Shown: positions 1 through 8,883 of the stretch, piece after piece
Position numbering within the stretch: position 1 is the stretch's first letter
Layout of the letters: every line of letters begins with the position of its first letter
Assembly (NCBI GenBank): GCA_028284955.1
Contig: JANQQS010000080.1
Coordinates: forward strand, 17,771-81,770
Source of the DNA: Myxococcota bacterium
GTDB taxonomy: Bacteria; Myxococcota_A; Polyangia; Polyangiales; Houyiibacteriaceae
Reading direction: 5' to 3'
Length of the DNA stretch: 64,000 bases
Notes under the pieces: generated by a model
The model's input: the letters and a program-made list of their open reading frames with translations, nothing else
Told to the model about the DNA's origin: nothing
The model's database searches: none
Translations under genes and position numbers: made by a program

Positions 1-80
1 AGTCCACCGACGTTACCCCAAGGCTTCAATCCTTTGCATGTCTCCCCGTTCGAAGTGGCTGTGAAGCGACTGTGAAGCGT
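1..80. other. Downstream flank of trpD, no gene seen
   Basis: The first 80 bases lie beyond the trpD stop codon. I see no start of another gene. A short direct repeat, CTGTGAAGCG twice at about 59-80, is the only structure. A continuing trp operon (for example trpC) could lie outside the window but cannot be seen here. Confidence 0.4.
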
Positions 81-1130
81 CTACACTGAGGCTTGAGTTG
101 CCTCGCGCCATGCGGCGAGCGTGCGCTCGGCGCGGCCAGAGTCAATCGCTTCGGCGGCACGCGACGCGCCTTCGCGCAGGGAAGAGACGGCACCCGCCAC
201 CACCAACGCGGCTCCCGCATTGATGAGCACCGCGCTCCGAGCGCCGCCCTGAGCGCCACCCAATATCGCACGGGCGATGCGTGCGTTCTCGTCCGCATCT
301 CCGCCTTGCAGTTCGCTCGGCGGAACCCGCGCCAGCCCAAAATCCTCCGGCGTCACTTCGAATGTGCGCACCGAGTTGGCAGTAGAATCGCTGGCTCGAA
401 TCTCCGCGACTTGCGTTGGGCCACATGGCGAAATTTCGTCGAGGCCGCCGTCGCCGTGAACGACCCAGGCGGCGGTAGAGCCCAAGCGGCCAAGCACTTC
501 CGCCAGCTGGGTCACCCTCTGAGCATCGTATACGCCCACGAGCTGATGGGTGGCCTCCGCCGGATTCGCGAGCGGACCCAGTAGGTTGAACAGGGTGCGA
601 ACGCCGAGCTCTCGTCGAATAGGCGCTGCATGGCGCATCGCTGCATGGTGCGCTGGCGCAAAGAGAAACCCAATGTTCAGCTCGCGAATGCATCGCGCAA
701 CGTCTTCGGGCGAACGATCGATCCGAACTCCGAGCGCCTCGAGTACGTCCGCACTCCCTGCGCGGGACGACACTGCGCGGTTGCCGTGTTTGGCCACCGC
801 GACGCCACACGCCGCCACCACGATAGCCGAGACCGTGGAGATATTGAATGTATCCGCGCCGTCGCCTCCAGTACCACACGTATCGAGCAACGTTCGATCG
901 ACCGAAGTGCCGGGTATCTGCGCGCTGATAGTGGCCGAGCGCGCGCGCATCTCCAGCGCAGCTGCGGCGAGTTCCTCCGTGGTTTCGCCCTTCATACGCA
1001 GCCCGATCAAAAAAGCGCTCATCTGCACCGGACTCGCCTCTCCGGACAGGATATGACCCACCGCCGCGCGCATCGATGCCGAGGACAGCGACTGCCCCTG
1101 CACGATCTGGTGAATAGCATCACGAAGCAT
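81..1130 (-). CDS. trpD: Anthranilate phosphoribosyltransferase TrpD
   Basis: Second step of tryptophan synthesis in the cytosol: transfers the phosphoribosyl group of PRPP to anthranilate. The 349-residue product has the family's usual length. Visible signatures are the PRPP-binding DTCGTGGDGADTFNIST loop near residue 85, KHGNRAVSSRAGSADVLE just after it, the anthranilate-site RRELGVRTLFNLLGPLANP, and VHGDGGLDEIS near residue 225. I chose the ATG at 1130 (protein begins MLRDAIHQ), which overlaps the end of trpG by 11 bases; an in-frame TTG lies four codons earlier. The overlap implies translational coupling with trpG. No trpE is seen upstream, so component I must be encoded elsewhere. Confidence 0.97.
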   Translation of the reverse strand: MLRDAIHQIVQGQSLSSASMRAAVGHILSGEASPVQMSAFLIGLRMKGETTEELAAAALEMRARSATISAQIPGTSVDRTLLDTCGTGGDGADTFNISTVSAIVVAACGVAVAKHGNRAVSSRAGSADVLEALGVRIDRSPEDVARCIRELNIGFLFAPAHHAAMRHAAPIRRELGVRTLFNLLGPLANPAEATHQLVGVYDAQRVTQLAEVLGRLGSTAAWVVHGDGGLDEISPCGPTQVAEIRASDSTANSVRTFEVTPEDFGLARVPPSELQGGDADENARIARAILGGAQGGARSAVLINAGAALVVAGAVSSLREGASRAAEAIDSGRAERTLAAWREATQASV

Positions 1131-1725
1131 GCCGGCTCCCAAGAGCTTGTGGCCTCTGCGCTACGAACGCGAGCCAGCTACGCAGCAAATCATGGCCGTG
1201 CTCGGTGAGAAACGATTCGGGATGAAACTGAACGCCTTCGATGGGTAGCGTTCGATGGCGGACCCCCATCGTTTCGCCCTCTGATGTCCACGCCGTCACC
1301 TCGAGGTCGCTAGGAATCGAATCCTTTTCGACGATCAGCGAGTGATATCGAGTAGCGGTAAAGGGACTCGGCAGCGTTTTGAATACCCCTTCACCACGAT
1401 GAAGAATCTGGGATGTTCGTCCATGCATCAATCGATCCGCGCGCACCACCCGTGCGCCAAAATGCTGCGCGATGGTCTGATGCCCGAGGCACACTCCGAA
1501 CACAGGAACCTCTTGGCCGAGCTCCGCAACCACCGACTGGCTCACACCGCTGTCCTCAGGCCGTCCGGGCCCCGGACTGATCAGTACGCCGTGGGGCCCT
1601 AGCGCACGAATTCCCGCAACGTCGATGGCGTCATTTCGGTGAACGCTCACCTCAGCCCCGAGTTCTGCCAAATACTGAACTAGGTTGTAGGTAAACGAAT
1701 CGTAGTTGTCGATGACCAGAATCAT
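1120..1725 (-). CDS. trpG: Anthranilate synthase glutamine amidotransferase subunit TrpG
   Basis: Component II of anthranilate synthase, a class I glutamine amidotransferase that supplies ammonia to TrpE. It may also serve PabB, as in bacteria with a single shared subunit. The catalytic triad is visible: Cys79 in GVCLGHQ, and His168/Glu170 in VQFHPES. The oxyanion loop SPGPGRPEDSG is at about 50-60. The start at 1725 gives the canonical N-terminus MILVIDNYDSFTYN; the frame is open further upstream but that extension resembles nothing. The product is 201 residues. It is co-directional and overlapping with trpD. The gene starts about 125 bp from the divergent J-domain-like gene, so a trp promoter probably lies at about 1726-1850, although I see no attenuator. 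Confidence 0.96.
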   Translation of the reverse strand: MILVIDNYDSFTYNLVQYLAELGAEVSVHRNDAIDVAGIRALGPHGVLISPGPGRPEDSGVSQSVVAELGQEVPVFGVCLGHQTIAQHFGARVVRADRLMHGRTSQILHRGEGVFKTLPSPFTATRYHSLIVEKDSIPSDLEVTAWTSEGETMGVRHRTLPIEGVQFHPESFLTEHGHDLLRSWLAFVAQRPQALGSRHAS

Positions 1726-1850
1726 AAGGTGGCTGCCGCTCCGCGGTGGAAATCGGAGACCGGGACGGTGCGTCCACTCTGCTTCAATTCGCAAGACTCG
1801 GCAAAGACCGCCTGTCTGTAGTAGGGTCTCCCGTCCAAAAGAGGGGGTTC

Positions 1851-3866
1851 ATGAAACGTCGCGTGGATGTGGCGTTGCCATCGATGGAATGTGGCGAGTT
1901 GCTCCCGGCGCTCAATCGCGCCGGTTTCACCGCTGTAGCTCGCGCAGCATCCTCCATCGCAACGGAGGGCAGCAGCGCAGATCTCGTGATCCTCGATGCC
2001 GACGATCCGTCCGGACGACAGACTATGCTTCAGCTGCAGCGCGCGGCCCGACCGAAGCCACTACTGATTGCGGTGTGCAGTCAGGGGACCAACTTTCCAC
2101 AGGCCACCACCGCCGACGCAAAATATCTTCGGCCTCTCGCGGTCGACCGCGTCATCCGAAAAGTGGAGACATTTCTGACCGGTGAGACAGAACGGCTTCC
2201 GCGCCCAACCCCGCTCCCTCCGCCTCGAAACCCGACCCAAGCCACTCTGGCTCCGGATTCCTCGATCGCTGAGAATGCGGTCACGGGCCGGACCGATGTA
2301 TTCGCAAAACTTGCCGCGCACGACGAATCGCCGGAATCGTCGGAACCAACCCAACAACTGCGAGGGCTCTCACCCGGCGTCGACCAAATGCTGCAAGACG
2401 CCGATCGTCGGGTGTTTGAGCATGAAAGCCCGCTGCGCATGATGTTTCCCGCCAGCGAGTCGCCGGCCCACGTACTGGTGCCGGGCGACTTCCTCACCCT
2501 CGGTTCGCTCGCCAGCGACGACCGCGAATTCGACCCCGTTGATGGTCTCACGCTGCTCCGCGCACCCATCGAAGCTGCGCCCATCGAAGGCGTGCCGATC
2601 GAGGAGCAATCGGTTTCGCCCACCCCCGAGCGGCTCGAAAGTAAGGTGAACGAAAGCACCGGCACCGTATACCGCGAGCCCCTATTCGAAGCCTCAGCCG
2701 AAACAACCACCTCAGTCGGCAGTCGCCCGGAGCGCATTCCGTTCGGGCAGAACCATCTCGTAGCCGGAAACGGCATCGGTTTGTCGTGGCGGCTCTCGGA
2801 GCATGCCAGCGATCTCATGCTTCGCGTGACGTGGCCATCGGAACGCGACGACGCTCGAAAAGACGACGCTCGAAAGGACGACGCGGAAACAACCGAGCGA
2901 AAGCAAACCATCACGCTGGGTTTGCGCAACGGGTGGGTTTACCACTTCGGAGGATCCGCCGGGCAACGTGTGCTCAGGGAGCTTCGCTCGGAAGGTCGCG
3001 TGGAAACGCTGGCGGAAAACGAACGGCATGCGCAAAAACTCCTTGATGAGATGGTCGAAAAGCAAGCCGTCACGCGCTACGAGCTCGACCGCCGGATTCG
3101 TGTGGCGCGCACCGAGCTGATCTACGACGCGTTTACTGCGCCCACCGCACTTGCGACAGTACTGCCATGCCAGGCGATGCCGTCCCGCGAATCGATGCCG
3201 TCCCGCGAATCGATGCCATCTCACGAAAGGGATTCGCCCTACGAAGAATCGCCGTGGACCGAAGAACAGCGCCGTTCGATATTCGGCTCATCGATCGTTC
3301 CCATTTTGGTCGACGCCGCGCGAGCACGTTTCGACTCAGCGTTCGTGTTGAAGGAAATCGGCGACAGCGTGATGCAATTCACGTCCGACAGCTACCGCCG
3401 TTTCGACGAATGCCTGCTTCCTCCGGAAGAGATTCTTTTGCTGGAACGCCTTCGGGGACAGCCGCTCAGCACTTGGTGCGGCGCGCTTGCACCTGCAGTC
3501 GGTCTGGCCGGGCTCGTATTCGCGCTTCACAGCGTGGGCGGGCTCGTAGCCCGCGAGCAACCTACGCCAAGGATAGAAACCGCACCCTACGCGATTCCTC
3601 AAGATCTCGCCGCGGAGACACATCTGCGCGCTGCATATGCCAAAAACCGAAACGCGACCTACTTCGAAATCCTTGGTACCCCCAAAAACGCGACCGCTCG
3701 GATGGTCGAGCAAGCCTACCTTCGACGCGCGCAAGAAATCAAAGCGATCCCCACCCGCGACGAATCGCTAAAGCACCTGCGAAACGATATCCTCACCATG
3801 CTGGAGGAAGCCCACGAGGTTCTTCGTTTGGATCACCTGCGAGCGGCCTACGCCGCGGCCGTTTGA
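1851..3866 (+). CDS. Large protein with receiver-like N-terminus and degenerate C-terminal J-domain
   Basis: A 671-residue soluble protein typical in layout of myxobacterial regulators. The N-terminus (LVILDADDPSGRQTM and following) resembles a response-regulator fold without clear phosphorylation residues. A long Pro/Glu-rich linker follows. A central segment (about 360-430, LGLRNGWVYHFGGSAG) is of the PATAN/DUF4388-like kind. The last 70 residues, beginning TYFEILGTPKNATARMVEQ, resemble a DnaJ J-domain, but the diagnostic HPD tripeptide is absent (AIP occurs there), so Hsp70 stimulation is unlikely. Start: ATG 1851 after GAGGGGG; the frame is open upstream to 1746. Three in-frame tandem repeats occur: PIE(A/G) at 2565-2610, KDDAR at 2850-2885, and MPSRES three times at 3177-3230. 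Exact role unknown. Confidence 0.75.
   Translation: MKRRVDVALPSMECGELLPALNRAGFTAVARAASSIATEGSSADLVILDADDPSGRQTMLQLQRAARPKPLLIAVCSQGTNFPQATTADAKYLRPLAVDRVIRKVETFLTGETERLPRPTPLPPPRNPTQATLAPDSSIAENAVTGRTDVFAKLAAHDESPESSEPTQQLRGLSPGVDQMLQDADRRVFEHESPLRMMFPASESPAHVLVPGDFLTLGSLASDDREFDPVDGLTLLRAPIEAAPIEGVPIEEQSVSPTPERLESKVNESTGTVYREPLFEASAETTTSVGSRPERIPFGQNHLVAGNGIGLSWRLSEHASDLMLRVTWPSERDDARKDDARKDDAETTERKQTITLGLRNGWVYHFGGSAGQRVLRELRSEGRVETLAENERHAQKLLDEMVEKQAVTRYELDRRIRVARTELIYDAFTAPTALATVLPCQAMPSRESMPSRESMPSHERDSPYEESPWTEEQRRSIFGSSIVPILVDAARARFDSAFVLKEIGDSVMQFTSDSYRRFDECLLPPEEILLLERLRGQPLSTWCGALAPAVGLAGLVFALHSVGGLVAREQPTPRIETAPYAIPQDLAAETHLRAAYAKNRNATYFEILGTPKNATARMVEQAYLRRAQEIKAIPTRDESLKHLRNDILTMLEEAHEVLRLDHLRAAYAAAV
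3177..3230. repeat. 18-bp tandem repeat, 3 units, in frame
   Basis: Three units of ATGCCGTCCCGCGAATCG, the third diverged, encode MPSRES, MPSRES and MPSHER in the linker of the J-domain-like protein. It is one of many 15- and 18-bp arrays in the window. Confidence 0.9.
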
Positions 3867-3869
3867 TCG

Positions 3870-5117
3870 CTATAAAATCGAGGTACGCTCGAGCTCTTCG
3901 AGCTTTGTCTCCGGAAACCATCGCCAAACGAGCGCCAGCGCGACGATAGGAAAGATCGAGGTAGCGGCAACTACAGGGCCAAACGCGCCCCAGTATTCCG
4001 CCGCCGCACCTACGGCGAGCGGGGACAGAACATAGCTGATGCGGCCGAGCAGGTTATTCGACCACGCAAACGCGTCACCGCGGAGATCGGTGGGAAAAAG
4101 CTCCGCACCATATGCGTTCAAAATCGGGAGGTACGCGCTAGCCGCAAAAATTCCGAGTGACAGAGCAACCGTCAACGGGACAAAACCCTTGAGTGTGTAG
4201 CATGCAAACGTCGCCACAGATGCGATGCCAAATACGATCGCGGCTCCGGCGCGACGCCCGACCACGTCGATCAACTTGCCGGAAGCGAAAAGCAGAGGCA
4301 TGGCCACCACGGCCGCCACGCTAATCGCAAGCCCCACGTCAGCATCTGAAAACTCTCGTTCGCCGACCGCAAACTCCTTCCAAAAGGCCACGCTGTTCTG
4401 CGCGCAGATATAGGCAAAAAACCAAACTGCGGCGAGCTTGAGCATGCGCGCGCGGTACGGAGTTCGCCAAATATGCACAAGCGGTCGACGCGAAATTGTC
4501 TCCTGAGCCAGAAAGCGCCCCGTCTCTCGAAGGCCACGACGAGCGTAGCCAAGGATCGCCAAAGGAAGCACGCCGACGAAATACACCGCGCGCCATCCGT
4601 AGTCCGTGGACAAGAGTAGCGGCGCAACTCCAGCGCAAAACACCGAGCCAAGACTCGACGTCGCCTGAATCACCCCGATCACCATGCCCCGACGCGACGC
4701 GGGAAACTCTTCGGCGGCGATGACCATGCTGATGGCCCATTCGGCGATAAGAAAAATCCGCGCGAGCAACTGCAACACCACGAATACCGCAACGTTCGGC
4801 GAAAACCCGGTGAGAAAGGTCGTCACCGTATACCCCGCGATCGTCCACGTGAGCACCGGCCTGCGCCCCCACGAATCGGCACGCCGCACCAACAAATAGG
4901 CGATCACGGTGCCGACGTTGATGCAAAACACGATCGTCCCCGCCCACCCGATCGACAGCCCGAAATCGGCACGCACATTGGGCAAAATCTGGGTGAGCGC
5001 GAGGAAATCGTAGCCCTCAAAAAACGTCGCGACGCTCAAAAACACAAACAGCCGGCGCTGATAAGGCGTGAACGGAACCTTTTCGGATTTCTCGGTTGTC
5101 GCCGCAGGGTCGGTCAT
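3870..5117 (-). CDS. Major facilitator superfamily transporter
   Basis: A 415-residue inner-membrane carrier with about 12 hydrophobic segments. The loop between segments 2 and 3 carries the MFS signature (RRADSWGRRPVL), and the first segment has FFEGYDFLAL, reminiscent of the aromatic-acid/H+ symporter and metabolite/H+ symporter branches (GYD near TM1). Substrate cannot be read from the sequence. Its stop codon lies 3 bp from that of the convergent J-domain-like gene, and its start is divergent from the mlaE-like gene with about 86 bp between. The C-terminus ends WRWFPETKLEELERT, the familiar PETK-type ending of sugar-porter and related MFS carriers. Confidence 0.9.
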   Translation of the reverse strand: MTDPAATTEKSEKVPFTPYQRRLFVFLSVATFFEGYDFLALTQILPNVRADFGLSIGWAGTIVFCINVGTVIAYLLVRRADSWGRRPVLTWTIAGYTVTTFLTGFSPNVAVFVVLQLLARIFLIAEWAISMVIAAEEFPASRRGMVIGVIQATSSLGSVFCAGVAPLLLSTDYGWRAVYFVGVLPLAILGYARRGLRETGRFLAQETISRRPLVHIWRTPYRARMLKLAAVWFFAYICAQNSVAFWKEFAVGEREFSDADVGLAISVAAVVAMPLLFASGKLIDVVGRRAGAAIVFGIASVATFACYTLKGFVPLTVALSLGIFAASAYLPILNAYGAELFPTDLRGDAFAWSNNLLGRISYVLSPLAVGAAAEYWGAFGPVVAATSIFPIVALALVWRWFPETKLEELERTSIL

Positions 5118-5203
5118 CGAGTTGTGCGCTAGCTGTCTAACACTCTGCTGGCGGGCTCGTCACCAGGTTCGCGATCAATCTGCGCTTCCACTATCATGCG
5201 CGC

Positions 5204-6019
5204 ATGCCGGCCCATTCCTCGTACCCCCCCTCCGGACCCGCGTTAGAACGGTCGCTGGGAAAATCCATCGGGAGGCTCCGGGCCTTTGTCGAACAGAGCG
5301 GGGAAGCCGCGCTTCTCGCCCAAAAGACGCTAAAAACCTTATTCTCGACCCGGCTCGAAGCCTCCGCGCTGATTCAACAGGTCGAGCAGCTCGGCGTGCG
5401 CAGCCTCGCCATTGCCGCCGCCACGGCTGTCTTCGTGGGCATCGTGATGACGATTCAGTTCGCCGTTTCAGTGGAGAAATACGGCGCGACCTACACGCTT
5501 GGTCGCGTGATCGCGCTTTCTGAAGCTCGTGAGCTCGCCCCCTCGCTGACTTCGCTGGTGGTGGGCACGCGCATTGCCGCGGGCATGACGGCAGAAATCG
5601 GCTCGATGGCCGTCACCGAACAAATCGACGCCATTCGCGCGCTCGGCGCCGACCCCATTCGCAAACTCGTGGTGCCGAGACTCGTCGCCGCCACCATGAT
5701 CATGCCGCTCATCGCGGTGCTCGCCTTCGTGCTGGGAATCTTCAGCGCGATGGTGGTGGCCAACGTATCGTACGGGTTGCCCGCAAAGTTTTTCATTTCA
5801 TCGGCGCTCGATGCGCTGACCCTGCGCGACTACCTCAGCGGGCTGAGCAAGACTCCGTTTTTCGGTTTTCTCGTCGCGCTACTCGGTTGTTACTACGGGC
5901 TGCATACCCATGGTGGAACCGAGGGCGTCGGCCGGGCGACAACGCAATCGGTGGTGGTGGTGTCGATCGCGATCTTGGTGGCTGATGCTTTGCTGACGCA
6001 GATTTTCGTCGCTTTGTGA
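5204..6019 (+). CDS. mlaE: MlaE-family ABC transporter permease
   Basis: Inner-membrane permease of the phospholipid/lipid (Mla, MCE-type) importer family, 271 residues. The C-terminal four fifths carries the family core: VGIVMTIQF, the signature ARELAPSLTSLVVGTRIAAGMTAEIG (split between about 118 and 143), then AIRALGADPIRKLVVPRL. About five membrane segments are predicted by hydrophobicity. A soluble N-terminal stretch of about 60 residues precedes the domain. No MlaF ATPase, MlaD (MCE) protein or STAS partner is adjacent, so the gene is separated from its usual operon. A GTG codon overlaps the TGA stop (GTGA at 6016-6019) and opens a Ser/Asp repeat reading frame in the downstream hexamer array. 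Confidence 0.93.
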   Translation: MPAHSSYPPSGPALERSLGKSIGRLRAFVEQSGEAALLAQKTLKTLFSTRLEASALIQQVEQLGVRSLAIAAATAVFVGIVMTIQFAVSVEKYGATYTLGRVIALSEARELAPSLTSLVVGTRIAAGMTAEIGSMAVTEQIDAIRALGADPIRKLVVPRLVAATMIMPLIAVLAFVLGIFSAMVVANVSYGLPAKFFISSALDALTLRDYLSGLSKTPFFGFLVALLGCYYGLHTHGGTEGVGRATTQSVVVVSIAILVADALLTQIFVAL

Positions 6020-6036
6020 CGTTCGAGCCGGAGGCC

Positions 6037-6250
6037 CGTGGCGACGAATCAGAATCGGACGCCGACGCGGAATCAGAATCGGACGCCGACGCGGAATCAG
6101 ACGCAGAATCAGACGCAGAATCAGAATCAGACGCGGGTTCAGACACAGAATCAGGGTCGGGTTCAGGTTCGGCGTCGGGATCAGGTTCAGGTTCGGATTC
6201 GGGTTCGGCGTCAGCGTCGGGGTCCGTGTCGGCATCGGCACCAGCTTCTG
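6037..6250. repeat. Degenerate hexanucleotide array 1
   Basis: About 210 bp of hexamers of the form TCRGNN (TCGGAC, TCAGAC, TCGGGT, TCAGGT, TCGGCG and so on) keep register from shortly after the mlaE stop to about 6244. The first part is acidic when translated on the plus strand (Ser-Asp/Glu), the last part Ser-Gly/Ala. Most frames are stop-free over the array. The convergent lipoprotein gene ends at 6296. Related arrays are at 22660-22985 and 35900-36230. Confidence 0.9.
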
Positions 6251-6295
6251 CCCCATCGAAGTTCGCGCTGCGAAACCTATCCCGCCAAAGCGTTT

Positions 6296-7513
6296 CTAGA
6301 GAGTCGGCTCGGACGCAGAAGTGGATGCATTTGCGACTCGGGCGCACCCGTCATTCAGTAGCTCCAGGGCCTGCTCGTCACATGGATGAGCGTACGACTT
6401 TCCATCCGGCGAGAAGTACGTCACTCCGCCGGCAGCCACCCTCAACTCACGAATCACCGTTCCGAGAGGGTTTTCGAACGGCACGATGAGATCATATTCC
6501 TCTGGAAAGTCCGGAACGGGCTGGCAGCCGAGTTGCGCGGAATCAGCCGCCGTGCCGGGACTGACTGCGGCGCCAAATATTTGGAATCCGTTGGTCACGC
6601 TGACCTTGACGTCTTTGGTCGAGCGAAGTGTGACGAACAGGCTGTAGTTCTTCTCTGTGGTGCCAGAATACTCCTTGCATCCAAGCTCATACTGCGTTTG
6701 CCCCACAGAGCGGGGAGGTCCACCCTGCGCGCTGGCGGACCCATCAGGGACGATGTCCCGCGTGGGCGAGCTCTCTGACCCGCCGCACACGGACGTGGCC
6801 ACCTTCATGTGCGCGGTGTCGATTGGGTCTTCGCCTTGGCCAGCGCTGTCGGTCGCGTCCCCGTCACCGTTGCTGCGGAACGTGGAGAGCTTGCTCGATT
6901 CGATGGCGATGGCGCGAGGTTTGTCGTTCTGGGAAGAATCAGCGGGGAGGTCGCTCACGTCGGCCAAGTCGGCGCTATCGGTATCGACAGGGACTGCTGC
7001 GGAGGCGTCCGCCGTTTTGGTGTCGGCGGTATCGATCGCGTCCGGCTCGCTGTCGACCGCAACCACGGTAAGCACCGGATCTTCGCTCTTGCTCTTGGCC
7101 CGATAGGTGCCCTTCCATTCGAACCCTTCGCTGCGAATGCGCTTCATCTCAAGCGAAATCGGCTCGGCGTTTTTGTAGACGCGCAGCTCGTCGGTGGCGG
7201 CCGGCGCGACCACGTAGAGCTCATAGGAATTGGCGCGGGACGCGTGTTCCTTGATCTCGAAACGCATGCTGATTTCCGCAAACTGGTCGGGGGAAAGAGA
7301 GCTATTGTAAACACGGCATTCGAGCTCGTTGCTCTGGCCTTGTTTTTGCGCGCTGTCGGACGGCCCTGCTGCCGCCGCAGTACATCCCGCGCCCGTCAGC
7401 CCAGCAAGAAGACCTGCCGCCCCCAGCGACGCTGCCTTCCTCACCCATGCTGCCTTCCCCACCCAGACATGACGTTCCGCTCGACCCCACGACCACGATT
7501 GCCGGTCTGTCAT
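6296..7513 (-). CDS. Orphan lipoprotein, function unknown
   Basis: A 405-residue exported lipoprotein. A basic N-terminal region is followed by a hydrophobic stretch ending LTGAGC, after which the mature protein starts Cys-Thr-Ala-Ala. The mature part has an all-beta look and contains an Asp/Ala/Thr-rich linker (about 165-225) with few hydrophobic residues. Four or five Cys residues in the second half (VCGGS, LGCKEY, LGCQPV, HPCDEQ, DGCARV) suggest disulphides. I recognise no family. The signal peptide contains an in-frame 18-bp duplication (7423-7458; HVWVGKAAWVRKAAS). The ATG at 7513 is the first plausible start. It belongs to the nine-member set of lipoproteins here with Ala at +3. Confidence 0.75.
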   Translation of the reverse strand: MTDRQSWSWGRAERHVWVGKAAWVRKAASLGAAGLLAGLTGAGCTAAAAGPSDSAQKQGQSNELECRVYNSSLSPDQFAEISMRFEIKEHASRANSYELYVVAPAATDELRVYKNAEPISLEMKRIRSEGFEWKGTYRAKSKSEDPVLTVVAVDSEPDAIDTADTKTADASAAVPVDTDSADLADVSDLPADSSQNDKPRAIAIESSKLSTFRSNGDGDATDSAGQGEDPIDTAHMKVATSVCGGSESSPTRDIVPDGSASAQGGPPRSVGQTQYELGCKEYSGTTEKNYSLFVTLRSTKDVKVSVTNGFQIFGAAVSPGTAADSAQLGCQPVPDFPEEYDLIVPFENPLGTVIRELRVAAGGVTYFSPDGKSYAHPCDEQALELLNDGCARVANASTSASEPTL

Positions 7514-7770
7514 CCCGCTTCCTCCACCTGCATCAGCGAATTTGGGAACAGTGCACTCGACGAAACAGTGCGCTCAGGAAGCAATCATCTGCACGATTCG
7601 TGCCTTACCCATTTGCTGTGCGTCGTCGGTACTTCTCTGCAAAAAACGACGTTTCGGGCCAATCCAAACCCTGCGTGTTGCCCGGAATCCAAGGCCAACT
7701 GGCCCCGCTGAGGCCAACAGACTCCAATGCTCTACGCGCCAAAACCCCCATCCCGCCGCCTGCCCTGAAG

Positions 7771-8625
7771 CTACCGCGACGGGCCCGGAGGCCAGGTGTA
7801 CGCTTTCAGCATCTTCAACGTTTCTTGCCACGGTCCGTCCCGACGCGCAAAACTCACCTTGAGTTGGTAGTGGTAAACAACAACCGGAGCGGCCGAGCCG
7901 TCACACGCACGATCAGCGAGGAATCGCTCTGCGTCGGGCGCGCCGAGAAGCACATCAATGACTCGAGGGTCTGGCAGCAACTTGCATTGGTAGTTCCCGA
8001 TTGTCCGGAGAAATTGGTGTCTCGCGATGGCACCATGCGACTGTTGCTTTGCTGCTGTCGCGATCGCGATCGCGATATCGTGGGCAAATTCCGCCGTATC
8101 GAGAGGGCCAAGTTTTTGCCATAGGAGATCGTACCAGCACGCGGCGAGTCCTTGAAGAGCCGCTCCAAAATAATCGTAGGCAGTCGGGTTGAGCACATGC
8201 ACGATCACCGAGTTAATCGGAGTAGTACGACCTTCGTGCTCCACCCACCCCCCGTCCACGCGAACGATTCCGCAGTTGTTGTGAGGGTCCCGCCGTTTCG
8301 CCTTGGTGCGATTGGCCGCGAGGAGCGCTTCGGACGTGTCGTTGGTCGTCTCCCACAATCGAACCCTATCAAATCCTGTGTCCGATCTATCCGACGACGC
8401 GGATATCGCTCCCGTGCCAATGGCCAGCAATGCATCGCGCAACCAAGCCCAAAAATCCACCTTGGCTTCGGTCTCGCTCGGAAGCTCCCACAAGTATTTT
8501 GATGCCTCGTCGTCGCCTACATCGGTTTGGGCCGCGCATCCATGAATGGTGACGCTGCAAACCGCTGCGAGGCACACGCCGACGCTCGAGCCCATCGCAC
8601 CGCGGAACCCACGTTCGTACTTCAT
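7771..8625 (-). CDS. Orphan lipoprotein, function unknown
   Basis: A 284-residue lipoprotein with lipobox TIHGC near residue 30 and a mature start Cys-Ala-Ala-Gln. A membrane-like segment (DALLAIGTGAIS) follows at about 65-80. The rest is soluble and mixed, with Cys residues at NNCGIV, AACWYD, YQCKLL and RACDGS. No family recognised. The start ATG at 8625 is preceded by a GAGGAG-type ribosome site, and directly upstream of that lies the 15-bp array 8641-8715. It lies upstream of the 6296-7513 lipoprotein on the same strand, 257 bp away. That gap holds no recognisable gene. Confidence 0.7.
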   Translation of the reverse strand: MKYERGFRGAMGSSVGVCLAAVCSVTIHGCAAQTDVGDDEASKYLWELPSETEAKVDFWAWLRDALLAIGTGAISASSDRSDTGFDRVRLWETTNDTSEALLAANRTKAKRRDPHNNCGIVRVDGGWVEHEGRTTPINSVIVHVLNPTAYDYFGAALQGLAACWYDLLWQKLGPLDTAEFAHDIAIAIATAAKQQSHGAIARHQFLRTIGNYQCKLLPDPRVIDVLLGAPDAERFLADRACDGSAAPVVVYHYQLKVSFARRDGPWQETLKMLKAYTWPPGPSR

Positions 8626-8640
8626 CCGCTCTACTCCTCA

Positions 8641-8715
8641 GTGCTGCAAGGTTCAGCGCTGCAAGGTTCAGTGCCGCAAGGTTCAGTGCCGCAAGGGTCA
8701 GCGCCGCAAGGGTCA
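8641..8715. repeat. 15-bp tandem repeat, 5 units, intergenic
   Basis: Five units of GYGCYGCAAGGKTCA run without interruption and stop 15 bp before the start codon of the 7771-8625 lipoprotein, just beyond its ribosome-binding site. The unit is 15 bp although no reading frame constrains it. Confidence 0.92.
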
Positions 8716-8883
8716 GCGCCGGTTGCGGAGACGAGACGACTCTTGGCGGCGCCGCCACGCGATGTCACACACGTGTCACATTAGCAACTCGATCAGATCG
8801 GAAGCCGCCTCGAGCCTGATGCTCATCGCATCTCGCGTCGCAAACGCGAGTCGTGTCCCATGGAGCAGGGGATTTGGTCTCGC

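Noticed and set aside
6016..6489. A gene for a Ser-Asp repeat protein starting at the mlaE stop
   Set aside because: Not listed as a gene because it runs into the antisense of the 6296-7513 lipoprotein and all frames of the array are open; kept only as a finding.
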